Origin: VAZQ01 sp963753575
Lineage (GTDB): Bacteria; Pseudomonadota; Alphaproteobacteria; Rhizobiales; Xanthobacteraceae
Assembly (NCBI GenBank): GCA_963753575.1
Contig: CAVWCR010000003.1
Location: 4,898,001-4,962,000 of the forward strand
Length of the DNA stretch: 64,000 nucleotides
Direction of reading: 5' to 3'
In this document: positions 1 to 8,700 of the stretch, piece by piece
Position numbering within the stretch: the stretch's first letter is position 1
Layout of the letters: each line of letters begins with the position of its first letter
Position numbers and translations under genes: made by a program
Notes under the pieces: generated by a model
What the model saw: the letters and a program-made list of their open reading frames with translations, nothing else
What the model was told of the DNA's origin: nothing
Databases searched by the model: none

Positions 1-1050
1 CATGCCGGCCGCGCGCGCAACAGCTCGAGCACTCTGTTTGCGGTCGCCACGCCCGCCGCGATCGAGCCCGACACCGCCCGTGAGCTTGCCATGGAGCGGG
101 CGCCACGCTGGTGCCGCATGTTTGCGATTGCGGACGTGCTGGCGCAGGATTGGCAGTCGCAATTCGGGCGCGACTGGGTCTATCTCTACAGCTTCGCGCT
201 TCTCGCCTTTCTTTGTTTCGTGTTCTTCTCGAACGTCGGCACGCTCTCGAACTTGCTCCTTGTCCTCTACATGCTGGGCTTCTTGGGCATATTCGCCGTG
301 GTGGCTCGTGCCCACATGGCGCAGCATCAGGGACGTTTTCTTGACTATCGAGCGCTTGCCGAGGCGCTACGGGTCGCTGCCTACTGGAAAATCGTGGGCA
401 TCGGCACGGCCGAACCGGCAGCGTTCTCGATGCTCAACGCGCGAAGCGGCAGCGTCCTCGTTAATGCGTATCCGATCAAGCAGCCGAGCGAGCTATCGTG
501 GGTCAAGATCGCGCTGCGCGTGCTCGAACTGGTCGAGCCGGGCGATCGGCCGGCTGGTGGGTTCGGGTTCGATGCGGCCGGGCATGCGGTTGCGCGGCAT
601 TGCTGGGTGCGCGGACAGTACGGGTATTTCCGTTCGCGCAGCTATCGGCTCAAGCGCAGCGCCGACGCCATGACGGCGCATGGGCTGCTCCTCGCGGCGT
701 CGGCGCCCTTCGTGATCGTTCCGATCGTGCTCGCGTTCACGTCACCGGCGCCGGGCGGCGTTGATTCCGCGGCGCGGACTCTCCTTTTGATCGCCAGCGG
801 CCTGTTGCCGGGCATCGGCAGCATCCTGAACGAATATTCGGAACGGCTGGCGCTCAGCGCACGGGCGCGCCAGTACGACCGCATGCGGATGTTGTTCGAG
901 CGTGCTTGCGACCTGCTGCCTGAGGAACTCGATGAATCGAGCGCGCCACTCGCGCGCGCGGTCTACCTTGAGCTTGGGCAGGAGGCGATGCGGGAAAATG
1001 CTGATTGGGTGGCGATCTATCGCGAGCGCCCGATCCAGCCGCCGCAGTGA
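1..1050 (+). CDS. Membrane protein with C-terminal 2TM/SLATT-like region, 5'-truncated by window edge
   Basis: The reading frame is open from base 1, so the gene starts outside the window; the first internal ATG is at 91. Two hydrophobic segments (LYSFALLAFLCFVFF and a following Leu/Gly-rich run) are followed by a soluble stretch, then two more segments (APFVIVPIVLAF and LLLIASGLLPGIGSI). The tail ends in LGQEAMRENADWVAIYRERPI. This tail resembles the 2TM-plus-tail region I associate with SLOG/SMODS-associated (SLATT-type) effector proteins, but that is pattern recall. The gene converges on the patatin gene. The missing N-terminus would be needed to name it. Confidence 0.6.
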   Translation, partial: HAGRARNSSSTLFAVATPAAIEPDTARELAMERAPRWCRMFAIADVLAQDWQSQFGRDWVYLYSFALLAFLCFVFFSNVGTLSNLLLVLYMLGFLGIFAVVARAHMAQHQGRFLDYRALAEALRVAAYWKIVGIGTAEPAAFSMLNARSGSVLVNAYPIKQPSELSWVKIALRVLELVEPGDRPAGGFGFDAAGHAVARHCWVRGQYGYFRSRSYRLKRSADAMTAHGLLLAASAPFVIVPIVLAFTSPAPGGVDSAARTLLLIASGLLPGIGSILNEYSERLALSARARQYDRMRMLFERACDLLPEELDESSAPLARAVYLELGQEAMRENADWVAIYRERPIQPPQ

Positions 1051-1088
1051 GCGCGGCACCGCTGGCGGTCGTCGCAGCTCACCGCCGC

Positions 1089-2396
1089 TCAGGACTTGCG
1101 CCACGCCGGATTACGCAGCCGCGCCAGATGGGCGCGCAGCTGACTGAGCGCCTTGTCGAGCGCGCTGGGCGCGGCAACCGGCGCCGTGGGAGGAAGGCGC
1201 GGCCGTGTCTTGGCTGACGGATGTGTGCCGTCACACCAACGCGGCAGCTCGCCGACAAAATGCTCCGGCTTGACCTGGATTTCAGCAGCGATGCGGCCGA
1301 GCTGGTAGATGTCCGGGATGATCGTGGGATCGTCCATGCTGCGCATGCGCACGACGTCGTCTTCGGTGAGCTTTCTCCCGAACACTTCTTCAACCTTGGG
1401 TCCGAGCTCCTGCTCGATCCACGGCAGCTCGAGCCGCACGTCGTAACGCAGATACCGGAACAGTTTCCCGTGCGGCGGCGCGTCTCCGACCAGCGAGCCG
1501 ATCTCGGAGTTGATCCACCACGGCGCCGGACAATCGCCCAGATATTGCATCTGCTGCAGCACGAAAGTCTGCGCGTCGTTCATCAGCGAGGTCAGCGCGC
1601 GGATCGCGAGCTTGGTGGTGCGGCCCATGCCGAGCTCTTCCGGGATGACGCGGTCGCGATGGCTGCCGGTGCCGATGGAAACGATGGTGAGTTTTTCAGG
1701 TCCCAGCTCCCAGCCGATGTCGAACGCCTTGAGCACGGTCATCAGGAACAGCACGAGTGAGGGATTGTTGTGCGGTGTCACGCCGCCGTCGACGAACAAC
1801 CCGGTCTCGTTCGTTCTCTCGTCGACCACGATCGTTTCCGGATCGAAGTAGAACGGCGCCGCCGTGCTGGCGCGCACCAGATTGGAAAGCCTGCGGCCCT
1901 TGTCCCACTCCCAATAAGGCGCGCGGCAATTGTTCGAGAGGATCCAGGGACTGCCGGTATCCATCCGCTTGGTGATGACGCCGAGCCCGGTGATCAGCTT
2001 GTCGGTGTCAAGAGTCAGGTCGCTGACGATGCCTTCGATCTCCTTGCGCAATGCTGCGGCATCGAATTTCGCCTGCAGCCCCATGATGCGCCAGAACGGC
2101 CGCCGGAACACTTTGGGGGCGAGATCGAGATAGAACCGCAGAATGTCCGAGGTGGTGTAGCCGAGCGCCAGCGCGCCCGCGATGAGCGAGCCTGTCGATG
2201 TGCCGCCGATGAGATCGAACCAGTCGCCGAGATAGGTCTCTTCCTTGCCGAGGTGCTTGCGCAACACGAGCTCGATCTGCTCCAGGAACGCAACCGTAAT
2301 GGCGCCCCGCACGCCGCCACCATCGAGCGCGAGCAGTCGCTTCGGCCCGGGGTCGAATAGGTGGCGGTCGCGTTCGCGCTCGAACGTGGTGCTCAC
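1089..2396 (-). CDS. Patatin-like phospholipase
   Basis: Predicted lipid acyl hydrolase. Visible motifs are the oxyanion-hole DGGGVRG near the N-terminus, the nucleophile elbow GGTSTGS, and the catalytic Asp in FVDGGVTPHNNPS, in the order expected for the Ser-Asp dyad of patatins. I chose the GTG at 2396 because GAGGAT lies just upstream and the protein then begins VSTTFERERD. The frame is open upstream to 2672, but that stretch contains a palindrome and reads as non-protein. About 435 residues. Patatins of this type occur both as housekeeping lipases and as effectors of anti-phage systems; no nucleotide cyclase is visible here. Confidence 0.88.
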   Translation of the reverse strand: MSTTFERERDRHLFDPGPKRLLALDGGGVRGAITVAFLEQIELVLRKHLGKEETYLGDWFDLIGGTSTGSLIAGALALGYTTSDILRFYLDLAPKVFRRPFWRIMGLQAKFDAAALRKEIEGIVSDLTLDTDKLITGLGVITKRMDTGSPWILSNNCRAPYWEWDKGRRLSNLVRASTAAPFYFDPETIVVDERTNETGLFVDGGVTPHNNPSLVLFLMTVLKAFDIGWELGPEKLTIVSIGTGSHRDRVIPEELGMGRTTKLAIRALTSLMNDAQTFVLQQMQYLGDCPAPWWINSEIGSLVGDAPPHGKLFRYLRYDVRLELPWIEQELGPKVEEVFGRKLTEDDVVRMRSMDDPTIIPDIYQLGRIAAEIQVKPEHFVGELPRWCDGTHPSAKTRPRLPPTAPVAAPSALDKALSQLRAHLARLRNPAWRKS

Positions 2397-2433
2397 GAGC
2401 CGATCCTCATATGTTTGGTTGGCCGGCGGCCTG

Positions 2434-2490
2434 GATGTTGCGTGGAAGCCCGCATCCAGCGCTGGATGCGGGGACGCCGACGGCAACATC
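2434..2490. repeat. Nested inverted repeat upstream of patatin gene
   Basis: A perfect 24-base palindrome (half-site CCCGCATCCAGC at 2449-2460, complement at 2461-2472) sits inside a second 8-base inverted repeat (GATGTTGC at 2434-2441, GCAACATC at 2483-2490). It lies between the divergent patatin and dehydrogenase genes, about 40 bases from the patatin start. It could be a REP-type element, a cruciform or a regulatory site. Confidence 0.75.
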
Positions 2491-2628
2491 GCATGATCGG
2501 TGCATGCTCGCCAAGGTTCTGAACGCGGCACTTGTGCCCCGCGGTATCGGCCGGCGCTCTGGTCAAGTCCTCCTCCTGAAAGTAAAGAATAGTGATACCT
2601 GCCATCAAGTTGGCGCTGGGGGGAGAGA

Positions 2629-3846
2629 ATGGTCGATCGAGGGCCGGCCGAACAGGTCGAGGACGCTGGCAAGGCGCGGCTGCGGCAACGCTACCCCACC
2701 ATCGACGACCTTCGGCGTCGCGCCCGCCGGCGGGTACCGCGCTTCGGCTTCGATTTCGTCGATGGCGGTGCCAACGACGAATACTGCATCGATCGCAACA
2801 CCGAGGCGTTTCAGCGGGTCGAGATGCTGCCGCACTACTGCGTCGAGGGCAAGGCGACGACCGACACCGAAATCTTCGGCCGGCGCTATAACGCCCCGAT
2901 TGGCGTCGCCCCGATGGGTTCGGCCGGGTTGATGTGGCCGGGCGCCGAAAAGCTCTTCGCCGCCGAGGCGCAGCGCGCGGGCATTCCCTACATCCTGGCG
3001 ACGCCCGGCAACGCCTCGATCGAGGAGATCGCCGCGATCGCGCCGGACGTGTTCTGGTTCCAGCTCTATCGGTTTCCCTATAACGACCACGCCATCACGC
3101 TCGATCTGGTGCGGCGCGCCGACGAAGCGGGCGCGCACGTGCTGGTCCCGACCGTCGACAGCGCCGGCAAGTCGAAACGGCCGCGCGATATTCGCAACGG
3201 CGTGCGGGTGCCGTTCCCGATCAATCCCTGGACGACCTACCAGGTCCTGACCTCGCCGGCCTGGACGATGGCGCTCCTGCGCAACGGCATGCCGATCACG
3301 GCCAATCTCGTTCCGTATGCCAAAAAGGCGAACCAGGTCGAAACCGCCAAGACCATGATCCTGCGCTCCGGCGGCAGCCACACCTGGGACGAGCTCAAGC
3401 GGCTGCGCGACCGCTGGAAGCGGTCGTTCGTGGTGAAAGGCATCCTGCATCCGCATGACGCGGAGCGCGCGGTCGCTCTCGGCGCCGACGGCATCATCGT
3501 GTCCAATCACGGCGGGCGGCATTTCGACGGCGCGCCGGCGACGATCGATATTCTGCCGTCGATCGTGTCGGCCGTTGGCTCGCGCGCGACCGTGATGATC
3601 GATTCCGGCATCCGCGGCGGCCTCGACGTGGTGCGCGCGCTCGCGCTCGGCGCCAAGTTCTGCTTCACCGGCCGCTCCTTCGCCTACGGCTTGGGCGCGC
3701 TCGGCGCGGCCGGCGCTCCACACGTGGTCGATCTGTTCTTCGACGAGATCAAGACCGAGCTTCTCCACGTCGGCGCGCGCTCGGTGGCGGAGGCTGCCAT
3801 GATCACGACGCGCCATCCGGGTGCCTGGCGTTTCGGCAACGAATGA
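2629..3846 (+). CDS. FMN-dependent alpha-hydroxy acid dehydrogenase/oxidase
   Basis: Member of the L-lactate dehydrogenase / mandelate dehydrogenase / glycolate oxidase family, which oxidises 2-hydroxy acids to 2-keto acids with FMN. The TIM-barrel signature SNHGGRHFDG carries the catalytic His (about residue 294) and substrate-binding Arg; the FMN-binding Lys lies in VVKGIL (about residue 270); DSGIRGG carries the phosphate-binding region. At 405 residues it is full length for the bacterial membrane-dehydrogenase type. A GGGGAGAG stretch precedes the ATG. The substrate cannot be fixed from the sequence, so no symbol is given. Confidence 0.88.
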   Translation: MVDRGPAEQVEDAGKARLRQRYPTIDDLRRRARRRVPRFGFDFVDGGANDEYCIDRNTEAFQRVEMLPHYCVEGKATTDTEIFGRRYNAPIGVAPMGSAGLMWPGAEKLFAAEAQRAGIPYILATPGNASIEEIAAIAPDVFWFQLYRFPYNDHAITLDLVRRADEAGAHVLVPTVDSAGKSKRPRDIRNGVRVPFPINPWTTYQVLTSPAWTMALLRNGMPITANLVPYAKKANQVETAKTMILRSGGSHTWDELKRLRDRWKRSFVVKGILHPHDAERAVALGADGIIVSNHGGRHFDGAPATIDILPSIVSAVGSRATVMIDSGIRGGLDVVRALALGAKFCFTGRSFAYGLGALGAAGAPHVVDLFFDEIKTELLHVGARSVAEAAMITTRHPGAWRFGNE

Positions 3847-3858
3847 CCTCAGTCGGCG

Positions 3859-4545
3859 TCAGCTCTCCGACGCCGCCATGCCGCGTCCGATCGCGTTGAC
3901 CACGAACCGGATCTGCTCACGCAGCACCGGCAGCGGGATCGCCTGCAATTTTTCCTCAAGCCCGAGCACGACGAGCCCATGTACGGCCGAGAACAGGGAC
4001 CGCGCCAGCAGTGCGCGCCGCACCCGCGACTCCTCCGCCTGCAGTGTCAGCAGAAGCTCTTCCACGTAACCGAACAGCCGTTGCTGCTGTTCGCGATACC
4101 AGTCCGGCACATCCTGGCCGGCGGGCATGCGGTGCTCGAACAGCGCCCGCCAGCGCGGTGTATGGGCGGCCGCAAAGTCGAGGTAGGCGAGCGCCATCCG
4201 GACCAGCCGGGCGATGGCGGCATTTGGACCGACGGCATCTGAAGTGGCCGACTGGGGCCCGGGGACCTCCTGGTCGGCGGCGGTCAGTTCGCGCTCCAAT
4301 GCTGTCAGGGTGCGGGCGTTGACCAAGAGCACGAGGCCGTCGAGGTCGTCCACCACGTTGTAGATGGCGCCGACCGCGCACCCGACCTCCTCGGCAAGCA
4401 AGCGCGCGCGTAGCCCCCGCAGTCCCTCCCGTTCGACCGCTCGCTCGGCCGCCACCACCAGCGCAGCCCGCAGCTGGGCCCGCCGCCGGTCTGCGGTCCC
4501 GCCTTCAAGAGTCTGATTTATTGTCGTTTTCTTAGCCATTCGCAT
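3859..4545 (-). CDS. TetR/AcrR family transcriptional regulator
   Basis: The N-terminal 60 residues form a TetR helix-turn-helix (VGAIYNVVDDLDGLVLLVN marks the recognition helix and following segment). The C-terminal part (ALAYLDFAAAHTPRWRALFEH) resembles WHG-type TetR sensor domains. It is transcribed divergently from pspA, with three near-identical inverted repeats in the 88-base gap, so it probably represses both itself and the pspA-yiaA unit. The ATG at 4545 or the one two codons later (4539) could be the start. Confidence 0.88.
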   Translation of the reverse strand: MRMAKKTTINQTLEGGTADRRRAQLRAALVVAAERAVEREGLRGLRARLLAEEVGCAVGAIYNVVDDLDGLVLLVNARTLTALERELTAADQEVPGPQSATSDAVGPNAAIARLVRMALAYLDFAAAHTPRWRALFEHRMPAGQDVPDWYREQQQRLFGYVEELLLTLQAEESRVRRALLARSLFSAVHGLVVLGLEEKLQAIPLPVLREQIRFVVNAIGRGMAASES

Positions 4546-4550
4546 CGTTA

Positions 4551-4615
4551 TGAACCATGTTCAAGATTTTGCTTGAACGTTGTTCAAAAATCCATATAAG
4601 CGTGAACATTGTTCA
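4551..4615. promoter_or_regulatory. Three TGAAC-N3-GTTCA operator-like inverted repeats
   Basis: The gap between the TetR gene and pspA holds three copies of one palindrome: TGAACCATGTTCA (4551-4563), TTGAACGTTGTTCAA (4573-4587) and TGAACATTGTTCA (4603-4615). Centres are 23 and 29 bases apart. The conserved arms and variable three-base centre are what a TetR dimer site looks like. The first copy is six bases from the TetR start codon, the last 18 bases before the pspA ATG, consistent with control of both promoters. Binding itself is inferred. Confidence 0.82.
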
Positions 4616-4633
4616 TAGCAATGGAGTCCGTGC

Positions 4634-5335
4634 ATGTTCAAGACGATCGTAACGTTGGTGCGTGGTGCTGCGGCCGCAGCCGAGGAGCAGGTTGCCGACC
4701 GCAGTGCGCTGCTGATCCTCGACCAGCAGATCCGGGATGCGGCCGCCGCCATCGAGCGCTCGAAACGCGCGCTCGCGGTGGCGATTGCGCAGGATGACGC
4801 CGAGGGAAAGCGCCTGCAGACGACGCTCGGGCGCATTGCGGATCTGGAGGAGCGCGCGAGCGCGGCGCTTGCGGGCGGGCGCGAGGACCTTGCCGGCGAA
4901 GCCGCCGAAGCGATTGCCCTGATGGAGGCCGACCGTGATGCGATCGGTGCGTCCCGCGCGGCGTTTGCGGCTGATATCGGTGGGCTCAAGACGACGGTAA
5001 CAAATGCCGGCCAGCGGCTGGCGGAACTTGAGCGCGGCCGCCGGATTGCGCTTGCGGCGGAATCAGTTCGGCGGCTGAAGTCATCCGGAACCCCCGGTGC
5101 GACCGGAACCGCGGCGCTTGCCGAGGCTGAGGCGACGCTGCGGCGCCTGCGCGAGCGGCAAGCGGAGGAAGCTGCGGCCGCATCGCCCTATGACCGCCTC
5201 GCTCCCGGCATGAATCCAGCCGACACCGCGAGCCGCCTGGAGGCTCATGGTTTCGGCCGCCGCACCCGGCCGACGGCGGCTGACGTGCTCGCGCGGCTGC
5301 GTGCGAAGGCCCAGCAATCGGTGCCCGCCGCCTGA
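4634..5335 (+). CDS. pspA: PspA/IM30 family envelope-stress protein
   Basis: 233 residues, almost entirely predicted coiled coil, beginning MFKTIVTLVRGAAAAAEEQ as PspA proteins do (amphipathic N-terminal helix for membrane binding), with long Ala/Glu/Arg-rich helices (DLEERASAALAGGREDLAGE). PspA proteins assemble on stressed inner membrane and help keep it intact. No pspF, pspB or pspC is nearby; the divergent TetR gene and the operator repeats suggest different control from the enterobacterial system. The C-terminal segment (RPTAADVLARLRAKAQ) is typical of alphaproteobacterial members. Confidence 0.85.
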   Translation: MFKTIVTLVRGAAAAAEEQVADRSALLILDQQIRDAAAAIERSKRALAVAIAQDDAEGKRLQTTLGRIADLEERASAALAGGREDLAGEAAEAIALMEADRDAIGASRAAFAADIGGLKTTVTNAGQRLAELERGRRIALAAESVRRLKSSGTPGATGTAALAEAEATLRRLRERQAEEAAAASPYDRLAPGMNPADTASRLEAHGFGRRTRPTAADVLARLRAKAQQSVPAA

Positions 5336-5389
5336 CCGGCGTGCCGTCCGCCCACCTGCAGGACAGCTGAGAAAATAAGGAGATTCGTC

Positions 5390-5665
5390 ATGCAAAACCC
5401 GCAGACCGAGCTTCATTCGGGCGCCTGGATTGCATTTACCTACGCGTCGTTCTTCGCCGCCATCGGCATGGTGGCCGCCGGTGTATTCTTCGCGCCGGTC
5501 GATGTCTGGATCAAAGCCTACCTGGCGATGGGCGCTGCGCTTCTGGTGCAGTCCAGCATCACCCTCATCAAGACGCTGCGCGACGTGCACGAAAGCGGCC
5601 GACTGGTGAACCGGATCGAGGATGCCAAGGCCGAGCGCCTGCTGATGGAAATCGGCAAGAATTAA
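5390..5665 (+). CDS. YiaA/YiaB-family inner membrane protein
   Basis: 91 residues with two membrane helices (WIAFTYASFFAAIGMVAAGV and IKAYLAMGAALLVQSSITLI), followed by a short charged tail (KTLRDVHESGRLVNRIEDA), matching the YiaAB two-helix domain. It lies 54 bases after pspA with an AAGGAGA-type ribosome site before the ATG, so it is probably co-transcribed. The pairing suggests a membrane partner for PspA, which is an inference from position. Confidence 0.85.
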   Translation: MQNPQTELHSGAWIAFTYASFFAAIGMVAAGVFFAPVDVWIKAYLAMGAALLVQSSITLIKTLRDVHESGRLVNRIEDAKAERLLMEIGKN

Positions 5666-5681
5666 GAAATACCGCGGTCGT

Positions 5682-5697
5682 CCCGGGCTATCCCGGG
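5682..5697. terminator. Short GC hairpin after the yiaA-like gene
   Basis: CCCGGG, a four-base loop CTAT, then CCCGGG again, 17 bases after the stop of the yiaA-like gene. It could end the pspA transcript, but there is no T-run, so termination is uncertain. Confidence 0.3.
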
Positions 5698-5789
5698 GCG
5701 GCCCACCGCTGCCCGCACACCCGAAATTCATGAATGTCACATAGGGCCTTCATCGTTATGATAGGTCCACCACAGGGGATCAGAGCAAG

Positions 5790-8700
5790 ATGTCGTCGTC
5801 CTTGCTGTTGACGCGCCGGTTCGCGCCGCTGTTTTGGACCCAGTTCTTTGCGGCCTTCAGCGACAATTTCCTCAAGCAGGCGCTGATCTTTCTCATTCTC
5901 TTCAAGATCGGCGGCTCCAAGGCCTCCGTGCTGGTCACGCTCGCGCCGGCGGTCTTCATCCTGCCCTACTTCTTTCTGTCCGCCTTCGGCGGCGAGATGG
6001 CCGACCGCTATGACAAGGCCCTGATCGCGCAGCGGATCAAATTCTCCGAAATCGGCGTGTCCATCCTGGCCGTGTTCGGCTTCTGGCTGCACACGGTCGG
6101 GTTCGATACCGCTTCGGTGACCATCCTGTTTTTGGCGCTGTTCGGGTTCGGCGTGTTCGGGGCGCTGTTCGGCCCGATCAAGTACGGCATTCTGCCCGAC
6201 CACCTGGCCCGCTCCGAGCTGCCGGCCGGCAATGCGCTGGTCGAAGGCGCGACCTTCATCGCCATCCTGCTGGGCACGATCGTCGGCGGCATCGCGGCCC
6301 AGAATGGCGGCGATCCGGCCAAGTTCGGCTTTCTGATGATCATCTTCTCGCTCGCCTGCTGGGGCGCGAGCCTGTTCATCCCGCCGACCGGGGAGGCCGC
6401 GCCCGACCTCGTCATCCGTCGCAACGTCGCGGCCTCCACCGCTTCGCTGTTGAGCCACCTGCGTGACGACAAGCGGATCTGGTGGGGCGCCTTCGTGACC
6501 AGCTGGTTCTGGCTCGCCGGCGCGGTGGTGGCGACCGTCATGCAGCCGCTGGTCAAGAATGCGCTCGGCGGCAGCGAAGAGGTGATCACCACCTGCAACG
6601 CCATCTTTGCGGTTTCGATTGCGCTCGGATCAGGCTTGGCGGCCTGGCTCGCGGCCGGACGGATCATCCTGCTGCCGACGCTGGTCGCAGCCTTCTTTCT
6701 TGGCCTGTTCGCGATCGATATCGGCGTTTCGACCTACCATGCTTCACCGATTCCCGATCTTCACGGCTACTGGGCCCTGTTCCACTCTTTGCGCGGCATC
6801 CGGTTCGTGGTCGATCTTGCCGGCCTTGCAGCGTGCGGTGGCTTGTTCATCGTGCCGGTGTTTGCTGCCGTGCAGGCCTGGGCCGGCGCCGACCGTCGCG
6901 CCCGCGTAGTAGCTGGCGTCAACGTGCTCAATGCCGGCTTCATGGCGGGCTCGGGCGTCATCGTGGCGGTGCTGCAGGCGGTCGGCCTGCCGACCTCCGG
7001 CGTGTTCCTCCTGCTCGGCGTTGGCAGCCTGCTGGTCGCGATCGCGATTGGCCGCACCATGCCGGCGAGCGCGCTCAGCGATGCGCTCTCCATCATCTAC
7101 CGGGCACTGTTCCGCATCGAGGTGAAGGGGCTCGAGAACCTGCACAACGCCGGGCCCAACGTCATCATCGCGCTCAACCACGTGAGCTTCCTTGACGCTG
7201 GCCTCGCGATGTCGCTGCGCAGCCGCAAGCCGGTATTCGCGATCGACGTCGGCATCGCCAGGATGTGGTGGGTGAGGCCGTTCCTCAAGCTCACGCACGC
7301 GCTGCCGCTCGATCCGATGAAGCCGATGGCGGTGCGCACCCTGATCGACGCCGTCAAGGCCGGCAACGCCCTGATCATCTTTCCGGAAGGCCGCATCACC
7401 GTCACCGGCAGCCTGATGAAGGTCTATGACGGCGCCGCCATGATCGCCGACAAGGCCGACGCGGAAGTTCTGCCGGTGCGCATCGAGGGGCTTGAGCAGA
7501 CGCCGTTCAGCCGCCTCTCCAAAGGGCAGGTGCGCCGCAAGTGGTTCCCCAAGGTCACGGTCACGGTGCTCGAGCCGGTCAAGCTCACGGTCGATCCGGC
7601 GCTCAAGGGCCGCTGGCGCCGGCAGGCGGCGGGCGCCGCGCTCTATGGCATCATGTCGGACCTGGTGTTCCGCACCACCTCGACCGACCGCACCCTGGTC
7701 GAAGCCGTGATCGATGCGGCGCGACAGCACGGCGTGCGCCATATCGCGGTCGAGGATCCGCTCGCCGGCGTGCTCAGCTACAAGCGCCTCCTCATTGGCG
7801 CGTCGATCCTGGGCAGCAAGCTCATGCCGCTTGCCGAGATCGGCCGCCCGGTCGGGGTGATGCTGCCGAACGCCAACGCGACGGTCGTCACCGTGCTGGG
7901 ACTGATGTCGGCCGGTCGCGTGCCGGCGATGATCAACTTCACGGCGGGCGCCACGAACATCATGGCGGCCTGCCAGGCCGCCGAACTCGGCACCATCATC
8001 ACCTCGCGCTCCTTTGTCGAGAAGGCGCGGCTCGACAATCTCGTCGCGACGCTCGCCGAGAAGGTGTCGATCGTCTATCTCGAAGATGTGCGCAAGACGG
8101 TGACAAAGGCCGACAAGATTCGCGGCCTCGTCATTTGGAAAAAGCCGCTGGTCGACCGCAAGGCCGACGACTGGGCGGCGATCCTGTTCACATCGGGGTC
8201 CGAGGGCGTCCCGAAAGGCGTTGTTCTTTCCCATCGCAACATGCTCGCAAACGCCGCGCAGGCCGCCGCGCGCATCGACTTCGGCCGCCAGGACAAAGTG
8301 TTCAACGTCCTGCCGATGTTCCACTCGTTCGGCCTCACGGTCGGCGTCATGCTGCCGCTCGTCTCCGGCGTGCGCATCTATCTCTACCCGTCGCCGCTGC
8401 ACTACCGGACCGTCGCGGAGCTGATCTACGGCGTCAACGCCACCATCCTGTTCGGTACCGACACCTTCCTCAATGGCTACGCGCGGGTGGCGCACGCCTA
8501 TGACTTCCGTTCGCTGCGCTACATCCTGGCGGGTGCGGAGCCGGTTAAGGAGTCGACGCGCAAGACCTACATGGAGAAGTTCGGGCTGCGCATCCTGGAG
8601 GGCTACGGCGTGACCGAGACCGCGCCGGCGCTCGCGCTCAACACGCCGATGTTCAACAAGTTCGGCACGGTCGGACGCATCCTGCCGGGCATGGACGCGC

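Noticed and set aside
2605..3816. 403-codon minus-strand frame
   Set aside because: Antisense of the hydroxy-acid dehydrogenase, which has clear active-site motifs.
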